Source: Penium margaritaceum
Lineage: Eukaryota; Streptophyta; Zygnematophyceae; Desmidiales; Peniaceae
Assembly (NCBI GenBank): GCA_023375785.1
Contig: SZWC01009429.1
Coordinates: forward strand, 43,693-107,692
DNA length: 64,000 nucleotides
Direction of reading: 5' to 3'
A program made the translations under genes and the position numbers. The notes under the pieces are model-generated. The model did not search any database and was not told where the DNA came from. It saw only the letters and a program-made list of their open reading frames with translations. This document shows, piece after piece, positions 31,166 through 41,829 of this stretch (positions are counted from its first letter, which is position 1; every line of letters starts with the position of its first letter).

Positions 31166-33151
31166 TCAGAGCAGATGTACTGTAGTTGGGGCACAGTGCT
31201 GCGATTGGTTGTCAATGCGGTCACAGAGTGCGGAGGGGGGTGGGTTGTAGGTTGTACCGCGGAGTAGCCCGCGTGATGCATCTGCATCAAGTGCTGTCTG
31301 ACAGGCATGTGAGTGCCTGACTGCGTGGGTGGCTAGGGGATTCACCAGGAAGAGTGGGCTGGCATTGAGATGGTGTAGGGTGTGGAGAAGAATGTCGTCC
31401 GAGGGAGCGAGACCGTGGTCCCCTGCACCGGTGGTGCCATCAGCTGCGGCATCCAATAGGGCTGAGCAGTGGGTGCCACAGCTGCGGAGCTGAAGGGAAG
31501 CATTGGTCCGGTATTGGCGGCCGCAGCCGGCGTGATTGGGAGGGAGTGGGCTGCTGTTGTCCCCGCGGAGTACTGAGCAGCTATCATCTGCTGCGGTGGC
31601 GGATGTGAGGGACCCTGTGTCGTTAGCTGGGTTTGTGGCATCAGTGGTGGTGCTTGAAGGATCATTCATGCTGGGATGGTCCCGACTGGTTGCTGCGGGT
31701 GGAGCTGCTTGTAGGCAGGTGTGGAGGGCAGGGGTGCTGGTGCTGCCCCCAGGGGTGGCTGCTACTGCATGCTCAGCACGAATGGCTGCTGAATCATTCC
31801 CACCTGCGTGGTACTTACTGGCTGCTGGTGCGGAGTCGTCCATGGTTGCGAGGCTGTCGCGGAGGATTGCATTATAGGTCCCACCTGCGCCATGCCTCCA
31901 AACGGTTGTTGCTGATGCATCATTGGCAGGGACCCCGGTGGAGGAATCTGAACCGTGGTCCCCCCTTGAACTGTGCCCCCTCGAGGCTGGATTATCTGTG
32001 GAGCCGTCACAGAGTGTTGCATCGTCGCTCCTCCGTGCACCATTGTCACCGTCGGTTGCGGTTGGTGCATCTGGTGCTGCATCCCCGGTGCAGGGGGAGG
32101 CATCATGATTCCCATTTGCATGGCACCCACAATCACTTATAACGGGTTCAGGTGCCGCTACAGCATGCCCGTCGTGGCGTGTGGCGTTGCCGCTCCCGTC
32201 GGTGAAATCCCTGGGTGCGGATGAGACTGGCTAAAGTTTTGCTGCACCGATCCTGGCGCGGAGGGTTGTGTTGTCATGTTTTTTGCACAGTTCGCACGAG
32301 CTGTTGCGACGGGTGTATCTGTGCCTGTGTCCCTCCTCTTGCCGAGGACTGTGCCGCTGATGCCCCTGGCATTGTTCCCATGGCCGGTTGCGTTTGATGC
32401 GTCTGTAGTTGATTCACCTGTAGCGACACGGAATCCGATGCCGGTAGGGGTTCCGGCATCCCTAGCTGCCTGGTCCCTGAGACCTGCTGTAGTGGGTGCA
32501 TCTGGGTCCGCTGCAGGCCTGGCGCAAGCGGATCCGGGGTACCTGATCCCCGGGATTCACCAATTTGAGCTGTGGATGTAGTGGAGGTGATGAGTTCTGC
32601 AGCATCACCTCGCCAGTTGCCGGTGGCGGTTGTCCGTCGCGGCACCGGTAGACCAATCCGCGATAGGCCCCAAGCTCTCCACCAGCGGAGGATTCCTCCA
32701 GCGATGGTTGGGCGTCGGAGAACCATTGTACCCCTAGGGCCCTGTCCTCCTGGCCCTCCTGTCCCTGCTGAGGTTGGGTGGATTTGCGCTGCCATGACTG
32801 TGGATGCTCTCCACTTCCACCCGCTCTTCCAGCGCCTCCATGATACATCGCCAGTGTAGCTGCTCGAGCCACTCGGTCACCCTCCAGTGTTGGGTGAGTG
32901 GGTGAGAGCCTGGTGAGGAGGTGACTGGGGTACGGGACAGCACGGGGGAGGAATCCCGGCTGCCAGCGTGGGTAGTGGCTCGGCGCGGTAGGAAGCATCG
33001 TGCTGGTGGTAGCTGCTGCTATTGTTGGTGCCGTCGCCTGATGTCCTGATGCACAAAGCTGGCTTCCAACATTAACGACTGATCTGAAGGTGGCGTGCAG
33101 TTCCCCTAACCAAAGAGTGAGGAACTGTCCACGCTCACCGCACCATAACAC
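31166..33151 (-). pseudogene. Gypsy-1 N-terminal Gag extension, Pro/Gln/Met-rich
   Basis: Several overlapping minus-strand frames (33151-32462, 32795-32274, 32136-31762, 31843-31166, 31665-31342) are rich in Pro, Gln, Thr, Met and His, with motifs such as MHQPQPTV and PPPAPGMQHQMHQ. No domain is recognised. The sequence lies between the 5' LTR and the capsid and is probably a disordered leader of Gag broken by frameshifts. Many plus-strand frames here are shadows of the same bias. Confidence 0.5.
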
Positions 33152-34396
33152 TGATACCCCTAATTTTGCCGCACCACAGGATTATTCCGCGCTTGTCTTG
33201 CTCCGCGCTTGCCCTGTTCCACGCTACGAGTGTTCCACAATATTCGCGGATTCCAAAATTCTAGTGCAGATAGCTTGCACTGAGATCCCTTCGCGATTGC
33301 TCCCTTAGGCACTATCCCTGATCAATTCTACTACCCACAGGCCTGACCTACGTGTGAGGACCTCACCGGTAAGTGACACTCTGCGGCCCACTTCTTGTCT
33401 CACGTGAGCCCGCCACCTTGTGGCTTCCAGCTCTTCTCCGCGGAACCCCGTTCCGCGGCCGTGGGCAAGCAAGGGCACCGCCGGCAGTTCACTTCAGTCT
33501 GAGCTTGATCCTTCACACACTCAGGCCCGCTGACTGCGGGCAAGACACTCAAAGGCAGTGGAAGGCAGAGGAGTGGAACACTGAGAGCATAGATGAGAGT
33601 GGGTAAAATGTCTTTGATAATCACGAGCAGAGTACATGAAGTGCGGAGTTTTGATCCAAGACTGGAGTCAGCTTGAGACAGTCAGTCAGTCAGTCACAGC
33701 TCTTTGCTACCGCTATCTGCGCCTTTTATCTATTCAGGACTCCGCACGATGCGTCTACGCACCGTGGGTCATGTCCCTGACATGTCCTCCTATTTCCTCC
33801 TACTTGGAATCTACGCGGTGCATCTACGCACCGCGGGTCTCGTCCTCCTGCACACAGGGACATCTTCCCTCTTCCTTCATCTACTAAGTTCTTCTTCTAG
33901 ATCCGCAATTCGTGCACGCGGAATTTGTGTTCATCCTTTAATCTTTGTCTTCTGCGGTGCGCTTCCAGGTGCTTTTCCTTGATTGGTGTCGCGTCCCCGG
34001 TGCTGATTGGCTGTTGCTTCCTTACTTGCTCTACCCATCTGCCGTCGTGCGTCTTCTGCTTGATTAGCTTTGTGATTGCGCTACCTCCTGCGGTTCGGCA
34101 CCTGTTCCTTTTCCACGGCGGATCTTCCCTCCATTCCTTCCCACCGTTCCCAGCCGCCGAGTTCCGCACCAAGCACTTGAGATAGCCGTAGAGAAGTTAC
34201 CGCAGATGAGAATGTCAACCTGCGGCTACTTTCCGCCAACTAGCCCGCCTTCACCACCACTGGATTCCGCGCTACCCCATGCTCAACTGCGATTACAGTG
34301 GGAGTCATCGTTCACTGCACGGAATGCAGTCTGCCATTTCCCTATGCTTCCGCGGATTGGCCCCTGCGCGGACCAGCGGCAGAAACCTGCCTGACA
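33152..34396 (-). repeat. 5' LTR of Gypsy-1
   Basis: On the minus strand it begins TGTCAGGCAGG at 34396 and ends GGGGTATCA at 33152. It is 1245 bases and collinear with 13668-14835. The bases after it on the minus strand (GTGTTATGGTGCGGTGAGCG) may hold a primer site beginning TGGTGCGGTGAG. I cannot name the matching tRNA. Confidence 0.9.
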
Positions 34397-34401
34397 CCTG
34401 T
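34397..34401. repeat. Target-site duplication of Gypsy-1, right copy (CCTGT)
   Basis: Identical to 13663-13667. Confidence 0.9.
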
Positions 34402-34814
34402 GGATACACAATGCAAAAACATGAAAATTTGGCCCAAGGCCAGTCCACTGAGAACACCCTAGAGACAACACAAAAAGGTCAGAGAGCCCCATAAAATCTC
34501 TGGGACATTGTAGAAACTGTCTTGCATCTCCACACTGGTGGATCACTACCCGATGGTGCTCTGGCACCAGCTGGGTCCGCAGCAGGGATGTACACAAGCA
34601 TGGACATGGCCAAGTGGTCATGGTCATATGTATGTATTAATGGGAATGGCTCACATAACAGCAATGAGGTCTGTAAACTTGTTGATGTCGGATTTGTGCT
34701 GAACACTTTTGTGAGATTGTCATGTGAGAGTGAAGTCATTGGTGTCCCCTCCAGCGCCGCTGCACTTTGATACCAAGTGGTAAACCGAGCTGATGGGTCT
34801 TTGATTTATGATGT
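34402..34814. other. Right flank of Gypsy-1, mostly unassigned
   Basis: On the minus strand near 34764-34780 there is TTGGTATCAAAGTGCAGC, which resembles an initiator-Met primer site (TGGTATCAGAGC) with one change. A minus-strand frame at 34739-34479 starts about 25 bases later. This may be the start of a minus-strand retroelement that Gypsy-1 interrupted, possibly Copia-B, but no LTR is recognisable before it. Confidence 0.35.
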
Positions 34815-35940
34815 ATGCTGTTTTTGAAAAATAGCATGCATCAAAATTCCTCTGCTGAGGGTCCAGTAGAGGTGGAGTGTTCTGCTACACTATGCTCGGT
34901 GTTCACAACAGGTTGTGAAGTGAGTTCAACCTGGATCAATAACTCTGGTGCCACCCATCACATGACCTGTCATCATTGTGATGCTTTTGTTTTTGGTCCT
35001 GTTGGGTATATTCTGTCCGTTCGCACAAGTTCTGATTATTCCTTGCCTGTCCGGGGACTCTGGGTCGTATGGTTTTATGGGCCCATTCAGCCCCATGTAA
35101 AATTTGCTCCTTATCCCTGATTTCGAGCTGAGCCTGCTCTCAGTCCGTGCATGCATGCGGATGGTTCTTTCAACTAAGCACTTAGCTAACTCTGGCATGG
35201 TGAATGTTTGCGGCACTTGTGTCATAATGATCTGTGCCTCACTTGTGGATTATTTGCATCCCCTATGTCCCTAGCTATGTGTGTGTTTGTCACTTGTGTT
35301 CTCTCCCCTGAGCTCCAGCGTTTGCTTCATTGCTAACTTTGTCCTATGAGCTTCAACACTATTTCAAAGCTCATATGGACACATCCAGCTCTTGGTCTTG
35401 ATGCGGCATCCTTACAGAAGCCGTCCAAGACATTCTGCCTTTTATGCACTCACTTACCCCAAGTTCACCTCCTAGGCATTGCGCCCATAGGAGCTTGTCC
35501 ACCCGGAACTTCTCTATCCTCTTCCAGTTCAGTCCCTCTCAGATCAAGGTCGGTAGATCTTTACCCTGATTGACGACTTCACCGAGATACGGTGGGCCTA
35601 CCCTCCGCCACAAGAGTGATGTCATCTTGGCAGTGCTCTTGGATTCATGATGGATGAGCGGTAGTCTCATTACACACTCCATACGTTCCAGTCACATTGT
35701 GATGGTGACTCCCTAGGCAAGATAGATGCACTGTTTGTTGAGCATGGTGTCTTTCATCAGCTCACCGCCTCTGTTACGTCCTAGTCAAATGGTGTGTCTG
35801 AGTGCTAGCACCGCATCGTTTGTTCTATGCAGTCTGAGTGCAGCATTTCTGATTCATATACCTTTGAGGGCATCTCCTACATACTGTAGATATAGAACTG
35901 CCTACGGCACGGTCCCATTTCAGACCATGTGACGACGTAT
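34815..35940 (+). pseudogene. Copia-B second copy: protease, pre-integrase and integrase remnant
   Basis: At 34925-34985 there is WINNSGATHHMTCHHCDAF, the copia protease motif with NSG replacing DSG. The pre-integrase block at 35346 reads SFNTISKLIWTHPALGLDA and matches the minus-strand Copia-B at 9.8-10.1 kb. From 35500 to 35930 there are integrase pieces in several frames with many stops. It ends where the Copia-A2 LTR begins. Orientation is opposite to the other Copia-B copy, so it is a separate insertion. Confidence 0.7.
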
Positions 35941-35959
35941 GGGCTGTGGTTCAGCCCAT

Positions 35960-36481
35960 ATGGGTGGTGCGGCGGATGGAATCTGGTATCCGTCCGGGGT
36001 AAAGGGATACTCCACCGCCGGTGGTCCATGTTCAGCTTCGACTGGATCCATAGACCCCAAGGCCATTGAGGAAGTGACCAGGGAGGTCCCCTGGACCAAG
36101 GCGATCCGCCCTTTGACTTGTCAATCAACAAAGGCGCTCCAACGAGCCGTTGTCGGCTCATCTTGGCGACGGCTCGCATCGGAGGCGGCCAAAGGCGGCT
36201 CCACCAAGGGTTGCTTTGACGGGCGTAGGAGGGGCTCTACTTCTCCAATTTAGGCGTAATTTGATGTGTTGGGAAGCCTAGATCACAGGCTATAAGAATG
36301 TGATGTAACCCAAATGAGTTTCTATTCAGTTTTACTGAATGCGACGTATTCTAATCACTCACATCCATGATCCTTGTGCTCCACACTCTTCACCAAAGAT
36401 ATCCATTGGCTGCCCCAAACACTGGTAGTGTGAACCAGCTAGGAATCCTTTAGGGTGCTTCCACACCCACTAGTGCCAACA
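35960..36481 (+). repeat. 5' LTR of Copia-A2, lacking its first ~200 bases
   Basis: Aligns with about 40930-41468, beginning GGGTGGTGCGGCGGATGGAA and ending TGCCAACA. The junction at 35960 is with Copia-B sequence. Confidence 0.85.
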
Positions 36482-36483
36482 AA

Positions 36484-36498
36484 GGGTTATGGGCCCAC
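36484..36498 (+). other. Primer-binding site of Copia-A2, perfect half-tRNA match
   Basis: GGGTTATGGGCCCAC, 2 bases after the LTR, is the exact complement of GTGGGCCCATAACCC, the anticodon stem-loop of plant initiator Met-tRNA. Drosophila copia and yeast Ty5 are known to prime from an initiator tRNA half in this way. Confidence 0.75.
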
Positions 36499-36543
36499 GT
36501 GCCCAAAGGACCCTAGCTTTCTTTCACACTACCGCCGCGCGCC

Positions 36544-37299
36544 ATGGCAACGATCGAGCAAGAGAGCATCGGCAACGTTTCCAAGTTTGATGGGAACGGT
36601 GTCCCTTTGTGTAGATGGAAGTTTGAGGTCTATCTCAATGACAAAGGCCTACTTGAGCTGGTCAGCGGTAACGAGACAGCCCCTCCGGATACTACAACGC
36701 CGGAGAAAGTGGAAAAGTACAAGAAATGCAACGAGAAGGCGCTTGCTATGATGATGTTAGCACTAGCTTTGTCGCAATGCGCACTCATTCAAGGATGCAC
36801 GGAGGCTGCAGGGGCCTGGAAGAAGCTATGCACCATCTACCAGTCCACCAACCTTGCTAACCAGCTCTTTGTCTTCAACAAGCCCGTCACTCTCCAAGCC
36901 AACAAAGGCGATGACATCATGAAGATCCTACAGCAGATTGAGTCCCTTACTATTGAGTGCGTAGCCACCGGATGGAAGGTCGACCCTCAGCTGCAAGCCA
37001 TGATCCTCCTCCTAGCCTTGCCGGACAATTGGAGTCCAATGATCACCGTGGTGGGCTGCTGGTTTGCCAATGAGCTGAAGTACCTAATGGTGGCTGAGTA
37101 CGTCCCCAATGAATGGATGCGGCGTGGTGGAAGAGAGAGTGAGCCAACGTCAAGTTCTGCCTATGCCGTCCACCCTCAAGGTAGAGGGGGAGGCATGAAG
37201 GGGAAGGGTGCCAAGCAGGGCAATAAGAGAGGTGACAAGAATGGGGAGTGCTACGTGTGTAAAAAAAGAAGGCCACTACGTACGCAACTGCCCCAATAG
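36544..37299 (+). pseudogene. Copia-A2 Gag
   Basis: An open frame of 251 codons. UBN2-like capsid: VPLCRWKFEVYLNDKGLLEL near residue 20, NEKALAMMMLAL near 64, ILQQIESLTIECVATGWKVD near 128, LLALPDNWSPMI near 155. A basic Gly/Lys linker follows. The zinc knuckle starts CYVCKK at about 37252 and is then broken by a one-base shift, because the other frame supplies EGHYVRNC. Gag stops 30 bases later. Compared with Copia-A3, which keeps the knuckle, the lesion is recent or specific to this copy. Confidence 0.88.
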
Positions 37300-38692
37300 G
37301 AAGTCGGACCAGCCAGGGAAGGCTGGAAAGAAGGAAGACCTCGCAATGATGGCAAAGGAGTCCGTCGACTTGACAGATCCGGAAGTCTCTGTGATTGACT
37401 CTGGATTGGGCCGCCACACACGATGCAACCGGACAGCATTTGTCACCTATAGCGCCTCGCACCGGCGTATGACGGTAGCAAACAGCAAAATAGAGTTAGC
37501 TGCCGGTGAAGGCAACATTCGCATTGAGATGGATGTGGACGGGGAGGTTGTCACGAGCACAGTTCATGATGCGCTCCACATGCCCAACTTTTGGGCAAAT
37601 CTACTGTCAATAAGCCGCCTTACCGACAAGGGGCTCAAGGAGCTCTTCAACAAGGAGGCCATCATCTGCAATGAGGGGAACGACAAGATGATCGCACGCA
37701 GAAACCGAGAGGACAACTTTTACCTCCTCCGTGCAAAGGTCCTTGGCAGTCGGGCGAGGCCTGACGTCACCCACCTCGCAAAGAAGAACGATGAAGACCT
37801 GGACCTGTGACACCGCTGCCCGTGTCACATCGCTCCCTCAACTGTGAGGGACATGGCGAAGAAGGAAGTGTTGCGTGATCTTAAGGTCAAGAGCCTCGAC
37901 GTAGGCAAGAATGTTGTGTGTGAGCCGTGCGTGGTCGGCAAGGCGACACGGTAGTCATTTGATGGCAAAGGGACACGTGCATCGGAGAAGTTGGAGTTGG
38001 TTCACACTATTGTGTGTGGACCATTCGAGAGATCCATCAGGGGCGCTCGCTACTTCGTGACCTTCATCAACGATCACAGCCGTAAGCTCTACCTCTACAT
38101 CATCAAGAGGAAGAGCAACGTCATGTCATGTATGCAAGAGTTTCTGGCAGCAGTGGAGCGGAAAACAGGGTTGAAGGTGAAGGCGTTTCCGAGCAACGAT
38201 GGCCGCGAGTACGAGGGCTGCTCAAGATGGATGAAGAGCAAGGGGATCGCGTGGCAGAAAACTACGCCGCATTTTTCGCTGTAGAATGGCGTCGCTGAGA
38301 GGGAAAACCGCACCATCCTCAACATGGTCTGGTCCATGTTGTGCGATGCCGGCCTCGCGCAATGGTACAAGGGCGAGGCGGTATGGACAGCGACTTACAT
38401 CATGAACCTGACGCCGACAAAGCCGCTTAAAGATACACAGTCCAAGGTGTAGAAGACGCCTGGAGAAGTGTGGAACGGGAAGAAGCCAACTGTGGCTCAC
38501 CTCCACACGTTTGGATGCATTGCACATGCTGTTGTGCAGGCACGGGAGGGGCAAGGCAAGCTTTACCCGCAGACTCGCTGGTGTATCTTTGTCGGGTACG
38601 AGAGCGGGAGCAAGGCATACCGGCTCTTTGACCCACGGAGGCAACAGGTCGTGAAGAGTCACGACGTCACGTTCAACGAGGACAGCCATTAG
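37260..38692 (+). pseudogene. Copia-A2 protease and integrase
   Basis: One frame: EGHYVRNC (end of the knuckle), then protease VSVIDSGLGRHTRCN with the catalytic Asp-Ser-Gly kept, then MPNFWANLLSISRL. Integrase has CEPCVVGKATR and a damaged first catalytic position (VHTIVCGPFE, Ile where Asp is expected). The second is FPSNDGREY (shifted) and the Glu lies in NGVAERENRT. GYESGSKAYRLFDPRRQQ closes the region. Stops at 37808, 37952, 38282 and 38450 and loss of the first Asp make integrase inactive. Confidence 0.85.
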
Positions 38693-39145
38693 ACAAACAA
38701 GGACGCGGGTCTCTCCAAGTGTGGGGAGTGGCTGCCACTCCTTGAGGGGGGGACACCATAGGATGCAAAAGAGGGTGACGTCCAAGAAGCTCCAACCGAC
38801 GGGAACCATCAGGGGGATGGGGGAGCGGCTGATTTGCATTCAGCTAAGTTCGACAATGAGTCCAAAGCGTAGGCAGCTATGGAGCTGAATGAGGAGGCGG
38901 GGAGTGAGCCCACATCTCCATGGTCCTTGAGAGAGGGGGATCAGGCCAGCAGTGCAAGTGATGCAGGAAGAGGGCAAAAGCAGGAGCAACAGTGGCAGCA
39001 ACAGCAGCAGACTCAAGAGTAGCAGACCCGTAGAAACGGATGCGCAAGAAGGACGGCAAAACGGTACAATGTTGCGCAGGGCTTCTGGACTGGGTTCTCT
39101 CGAGCGTTCTTTGCACAAGAGGAGCCGGAGACCGTCAAGGAGGCA

Positions 39146-40137
39146 TTGCAACGGAAGGATGGGGCTGAGTGGGAGGGAGCTGTAAAATTTGAGCTCGCCT
39201 CCCATGAAGAGAATGGCACTTGGCAGCTGATCGACAGGCCGAAGGGTGCGAAAATCATGGGCTCCAAGAGGATCTTCAAGAAAAATCTCACCAAGGAGGG
39301 GAAGGTGGAGCGGTACAAAGCGCAGCTGGTGGCGAAGGGGTACGCCCAAGGGAAGGGTGAAAATTATGTAGAAACCTCTGCACCGGTGGCAAAGTTCGCC
39401 TCCATTCACTCCATCCTCTCGGTGGCGGCGGCGCACAACCATGAAGTTCACCAAATGGACGTGAAAACATTTTCCTCAACGACGACCTGGACAAGGAGGT
39501 CCTCATGCAGGTGCCGAAAGGGGTGGACGCGCCGCAGGGGAAGGTGTGCCGGCTTTGCAAGGCACTCTTCGGGCTAAAGCAAGTGCTACTCATGTGGTAC
39601 CTGAAAATGGACGGCTTCATGGCCGAGCTTGGCTTCAAGCGCTGCGAAGCGGATCAAAGCGTGTACGGGAAGAAGCAGCCAGGGTTGCACCAGATTGTCG
39701 TCCTTTACATGGATGAACTCATCCTTGTGTCATCGGATATGGAGGAGTTGGTGAACCTGAAGCGGCAGCTAGGCGGTCGATTCAAAATGACCGACATGGG
39801 CAAGCTCAAGTACTACCTCGGCGTCGTAATCAAGAGGGGCCGCAAGGCATGCACGCTGGAGATGGGAGAGGAAAACTACATGCAAGAAGTGCTCCATCAC
39901 TACAACATGGAGGAGTGCAGCCCCATCGGCACACCCATGACTACGATATGTGAGCTGAACTCGAGCATGGGGCCGAGCACGGACGAGGAGAAGGAGGAGA
40001 TGGCAAGTGTGCCATACCAGTCTGCTGTGGGGAGCATCATGTACGCCATGGTGGCAACGCGGCCCGACATGGCCTTCGCGGAAGGCCAAGTGAGCCGCTA
40101 CGTTGTGACCCCGGGCCGCTGCATTGGAAAGTGGTGA
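39146..40137 (+). pseudogene. Copia-A2 reverse transcriptase
   Basis: First frame 39146-39470: EWEGAVKFELASHEENGTW, GSKRIFKKNLTKEGKVERYK, QLVAKGYAQGKGENY, VHQMDVKT. A frameshift at about 39467, then 39505-40137: FGLKQVLLMWYLKM, then QIVVLYMDELILVS at 39706-39717 where YMDE replaces YVDD, so the last Asp is Glu. The thumb has FKMTDMGKLKYYLGVVI and later SAVGSIMYAMVATRPDMA. The frameshift and the altered active site point to loss of activity. Confidence 0.87.
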
Positions 40138-40172
40138 AGCGGATCCTCCGCTATCTCAAGGAGAAAAAATAG

Positions 40173-40688
40173 TTGCTGCTCGTGTTTGGAGGGGGAGCAT
40201 GTGGCGACTCCCTCGAGTTGGTCGGCTACTCGGATGCTGACTGGGCTGGTGGTGTGGATGACAGAAAATCAATGCCGGGGTACGTGTTTGTGCTTGATGG
40301 TGCAAGAGTTTTCTGGGCCAGCCGGAAGCAAGACTGTGTGGCGCTGTCCAGCACTGAGGCTGTGTACATCGTGCTTGCAGAGGCCGCGAAGCAGGCGGTG
40401 TGGCTGTGGCGATTGCTGAAGGAGATTGGGGTGCCGCAAAAGAAGTCGACAGTGCTCAATGTTGACCACATGAGCACCATCAGCCTCACCCAGAACCTAC
40501 TACTGCACAGGAGGACCAAGCACATCAAGATCCATCATCACTACGTAAGAGACTTTGTGGCGACGGGAGATGCGATGATCGTGCATTGTAGCACAAAGCG
40601 CATGCTCGCCGACGCCATGACCAAGGCGCAGCCTAAGGACAGGCATGAACTGAGCTACATGGAGCTTGGTCTGCACTGTGAGGCTTAA
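40173..40688 (+). pseudogene. Copia-A2 RNase H
   Basis: An open frame of 171 codons with LVGYSDADWAGGVDDRKSM (first Asp), FWASRKQDCVALSSTEAVYI (Glu) and the C-terminal TKHIKIHHHYVRDFV. It is the copia RNase H that removes RNA from the hybrid. It is in a different frame from RT, after a stop at 40135-40170. The domain itself looks complete. Confidence 0.85.
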
Positions 40689-40741
40689 AGTGCTACAGGT
40701 TCCAAGGACAGGGCATCAAGGCTGCAGTGCAAGGAGGAGAT

Positions 40742-41468
40742 TGTTGACATGGTGTGCCCCTGGCCTTGAGTTCCCTTGATCGTAATCCCTGGTTAGACCA
40801 CTCATGAGTGGTCAAAAACCTGATCTAAACATAGATTTGGATTCCTTGGATTTTTCCATGTAAGATCGAGCTTTGAATCGCTCGATTTGAGTGAGTATGC
40901 AGAACGTTAGCCCTACCCAAAGTCAGGGTGGTGCGGCGGATGGAATCTGGTATCCGTCCGGGGTGACGGGATACTCCACCGCCGGTGGTCCATGTTCAGC
41001 TCCGACTGGCTCCATAGACCCCAAGGCCCTTGAGGAAGTGACCAGGTAGATTCTTTGGACCAGTTTGAGCCGCCCTTTGACTTGTCAAACAAGAAAGGTG
41101 CTCTAACGAGCCGTTGTCGGCTCGTCTCGGCGACGACTCACGTCGGCGGCGGCCAAAGGCGGCTCCACCAAGGGTTGCTTTGATGGGTGTAGCAGGGGCT
41201 AACTGCTCTGATTTGGGCGTGCTTGGATGTGCTGGAAAGCTTAGATCACAGGCTATGAGAATACAATGTAAAATCACTATGCTGATTAACATAAATGTAT
41301 TCCAATTCAGTTTTACTGAATGCGACATGTTCTTCCCACTCACATCCGTGATCCTTGTGCTCCACACTCTCCACCAAAGGTGTCCATTGGCTCTTCCAAA
41401 CACTAGTAGTGTGAACCAGCGAGAGCTAGGCATCCTTGAGGGTGCTTCCACACCCACTACTGCCAACA
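40742..41468 (+). repeat. 3' LTR of Copia-A2
   Basis: Begins TGTTGACATGG after AAGGAGGAGAT and ends TGCCAACA. 727 bases, close in length to the Copia-A1 LTRs. Confidence 0.92.
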
Positions 41469-41829
41469 CTGTCATGCACTGCGCCATGCTGATCCAGGTG
41501 GCCGTTGCGGCATCACATCTATTTTGCGCATGTTGCTGCCTCTCGCTGCGTTGTGGTGATTTTGGTGCCGTTGTTGGTCTTTTTTTCGCTCCTCAAAAAT
41601 GTCGTCCCTGTCCTCAAACTCCTCTGTTTTGGCTGCTGCATCCTGTGCCACAGTGGAAGCTACATCCATATATGCCCAATGGTAGCTGTTTCACGCACTC
41701 ATTTTCTAGTGCATTGTGCTAGTGCGCTTACACCACGAGAACACACTGGGGAATGTCGTAGGCAGCAGCCTCATTGCCCTCAATAATGTAGAGTACCAGC
41801 AAAGCAGAGAAGATGAGCAACCGCCAAAA
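41469..41829. other. Short unassigned stretch between Copia-A2 and Copia-D
   Basis: No gene or LTR end is recognised. Overlapping plus-strand frames are hydrophobic but have no domain. It may be the damaged 5' leader of Copia-D. Confidence 0.4.

Larger units (their letters stand above)
13668..34396 (-). mobile_element. Gypsy-1: Ty3/gypsy retrotransposon, interrupted by Copia-A3 and hAT-1
   Basis: Read on the minus strand: 5' LTR (33152-34396), Gag, protease, RT, a ~350-residue unknown region, integrase, Cys-rich PHD-like array, polypurine tract, 3' LTR (13668-14835). The LTR ends are TG...CA and CCTGT flanks both sides. Subtracting Copia-A3 and hAT-1 with one target copy each leaves about 11.6 kb. 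Many stops and frameshifts and altered catalytic residues in protease, RT and integrase indicate it is dead. RT before integrase is the Ty3/gypsy order. Confidence 0.9.
35960..41468 (+). mobile_element. Copia-A2: Ty1/copia element with all pol domains, damaged
   Basis: A truncated 5' LTR (35960-36481), a perfect half-tRNA primer site, gag, protease, integrase, RT, RNase H, polypurine tract AAGGAGGAGA (40731-40740) and complete 3' LTR (40742-41468). The domain order PR-INT-RT-RH is that of copia. It is the only A-family member here with RT and RNase H and is a model for what A1 and A3 lost. The missing ~200 bases of the 5' LTR mean no target duplication can be read. Confidence 0.9.

Noticed and set aside
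31166-33151. Many plus-strand open frames opposite Gypsy-1 Gag
   Set aside because: They follow from Pro/Gln/Thr-rich composition on the other strand. The minus strand carries the capsid and zinc knuckle just downstream.
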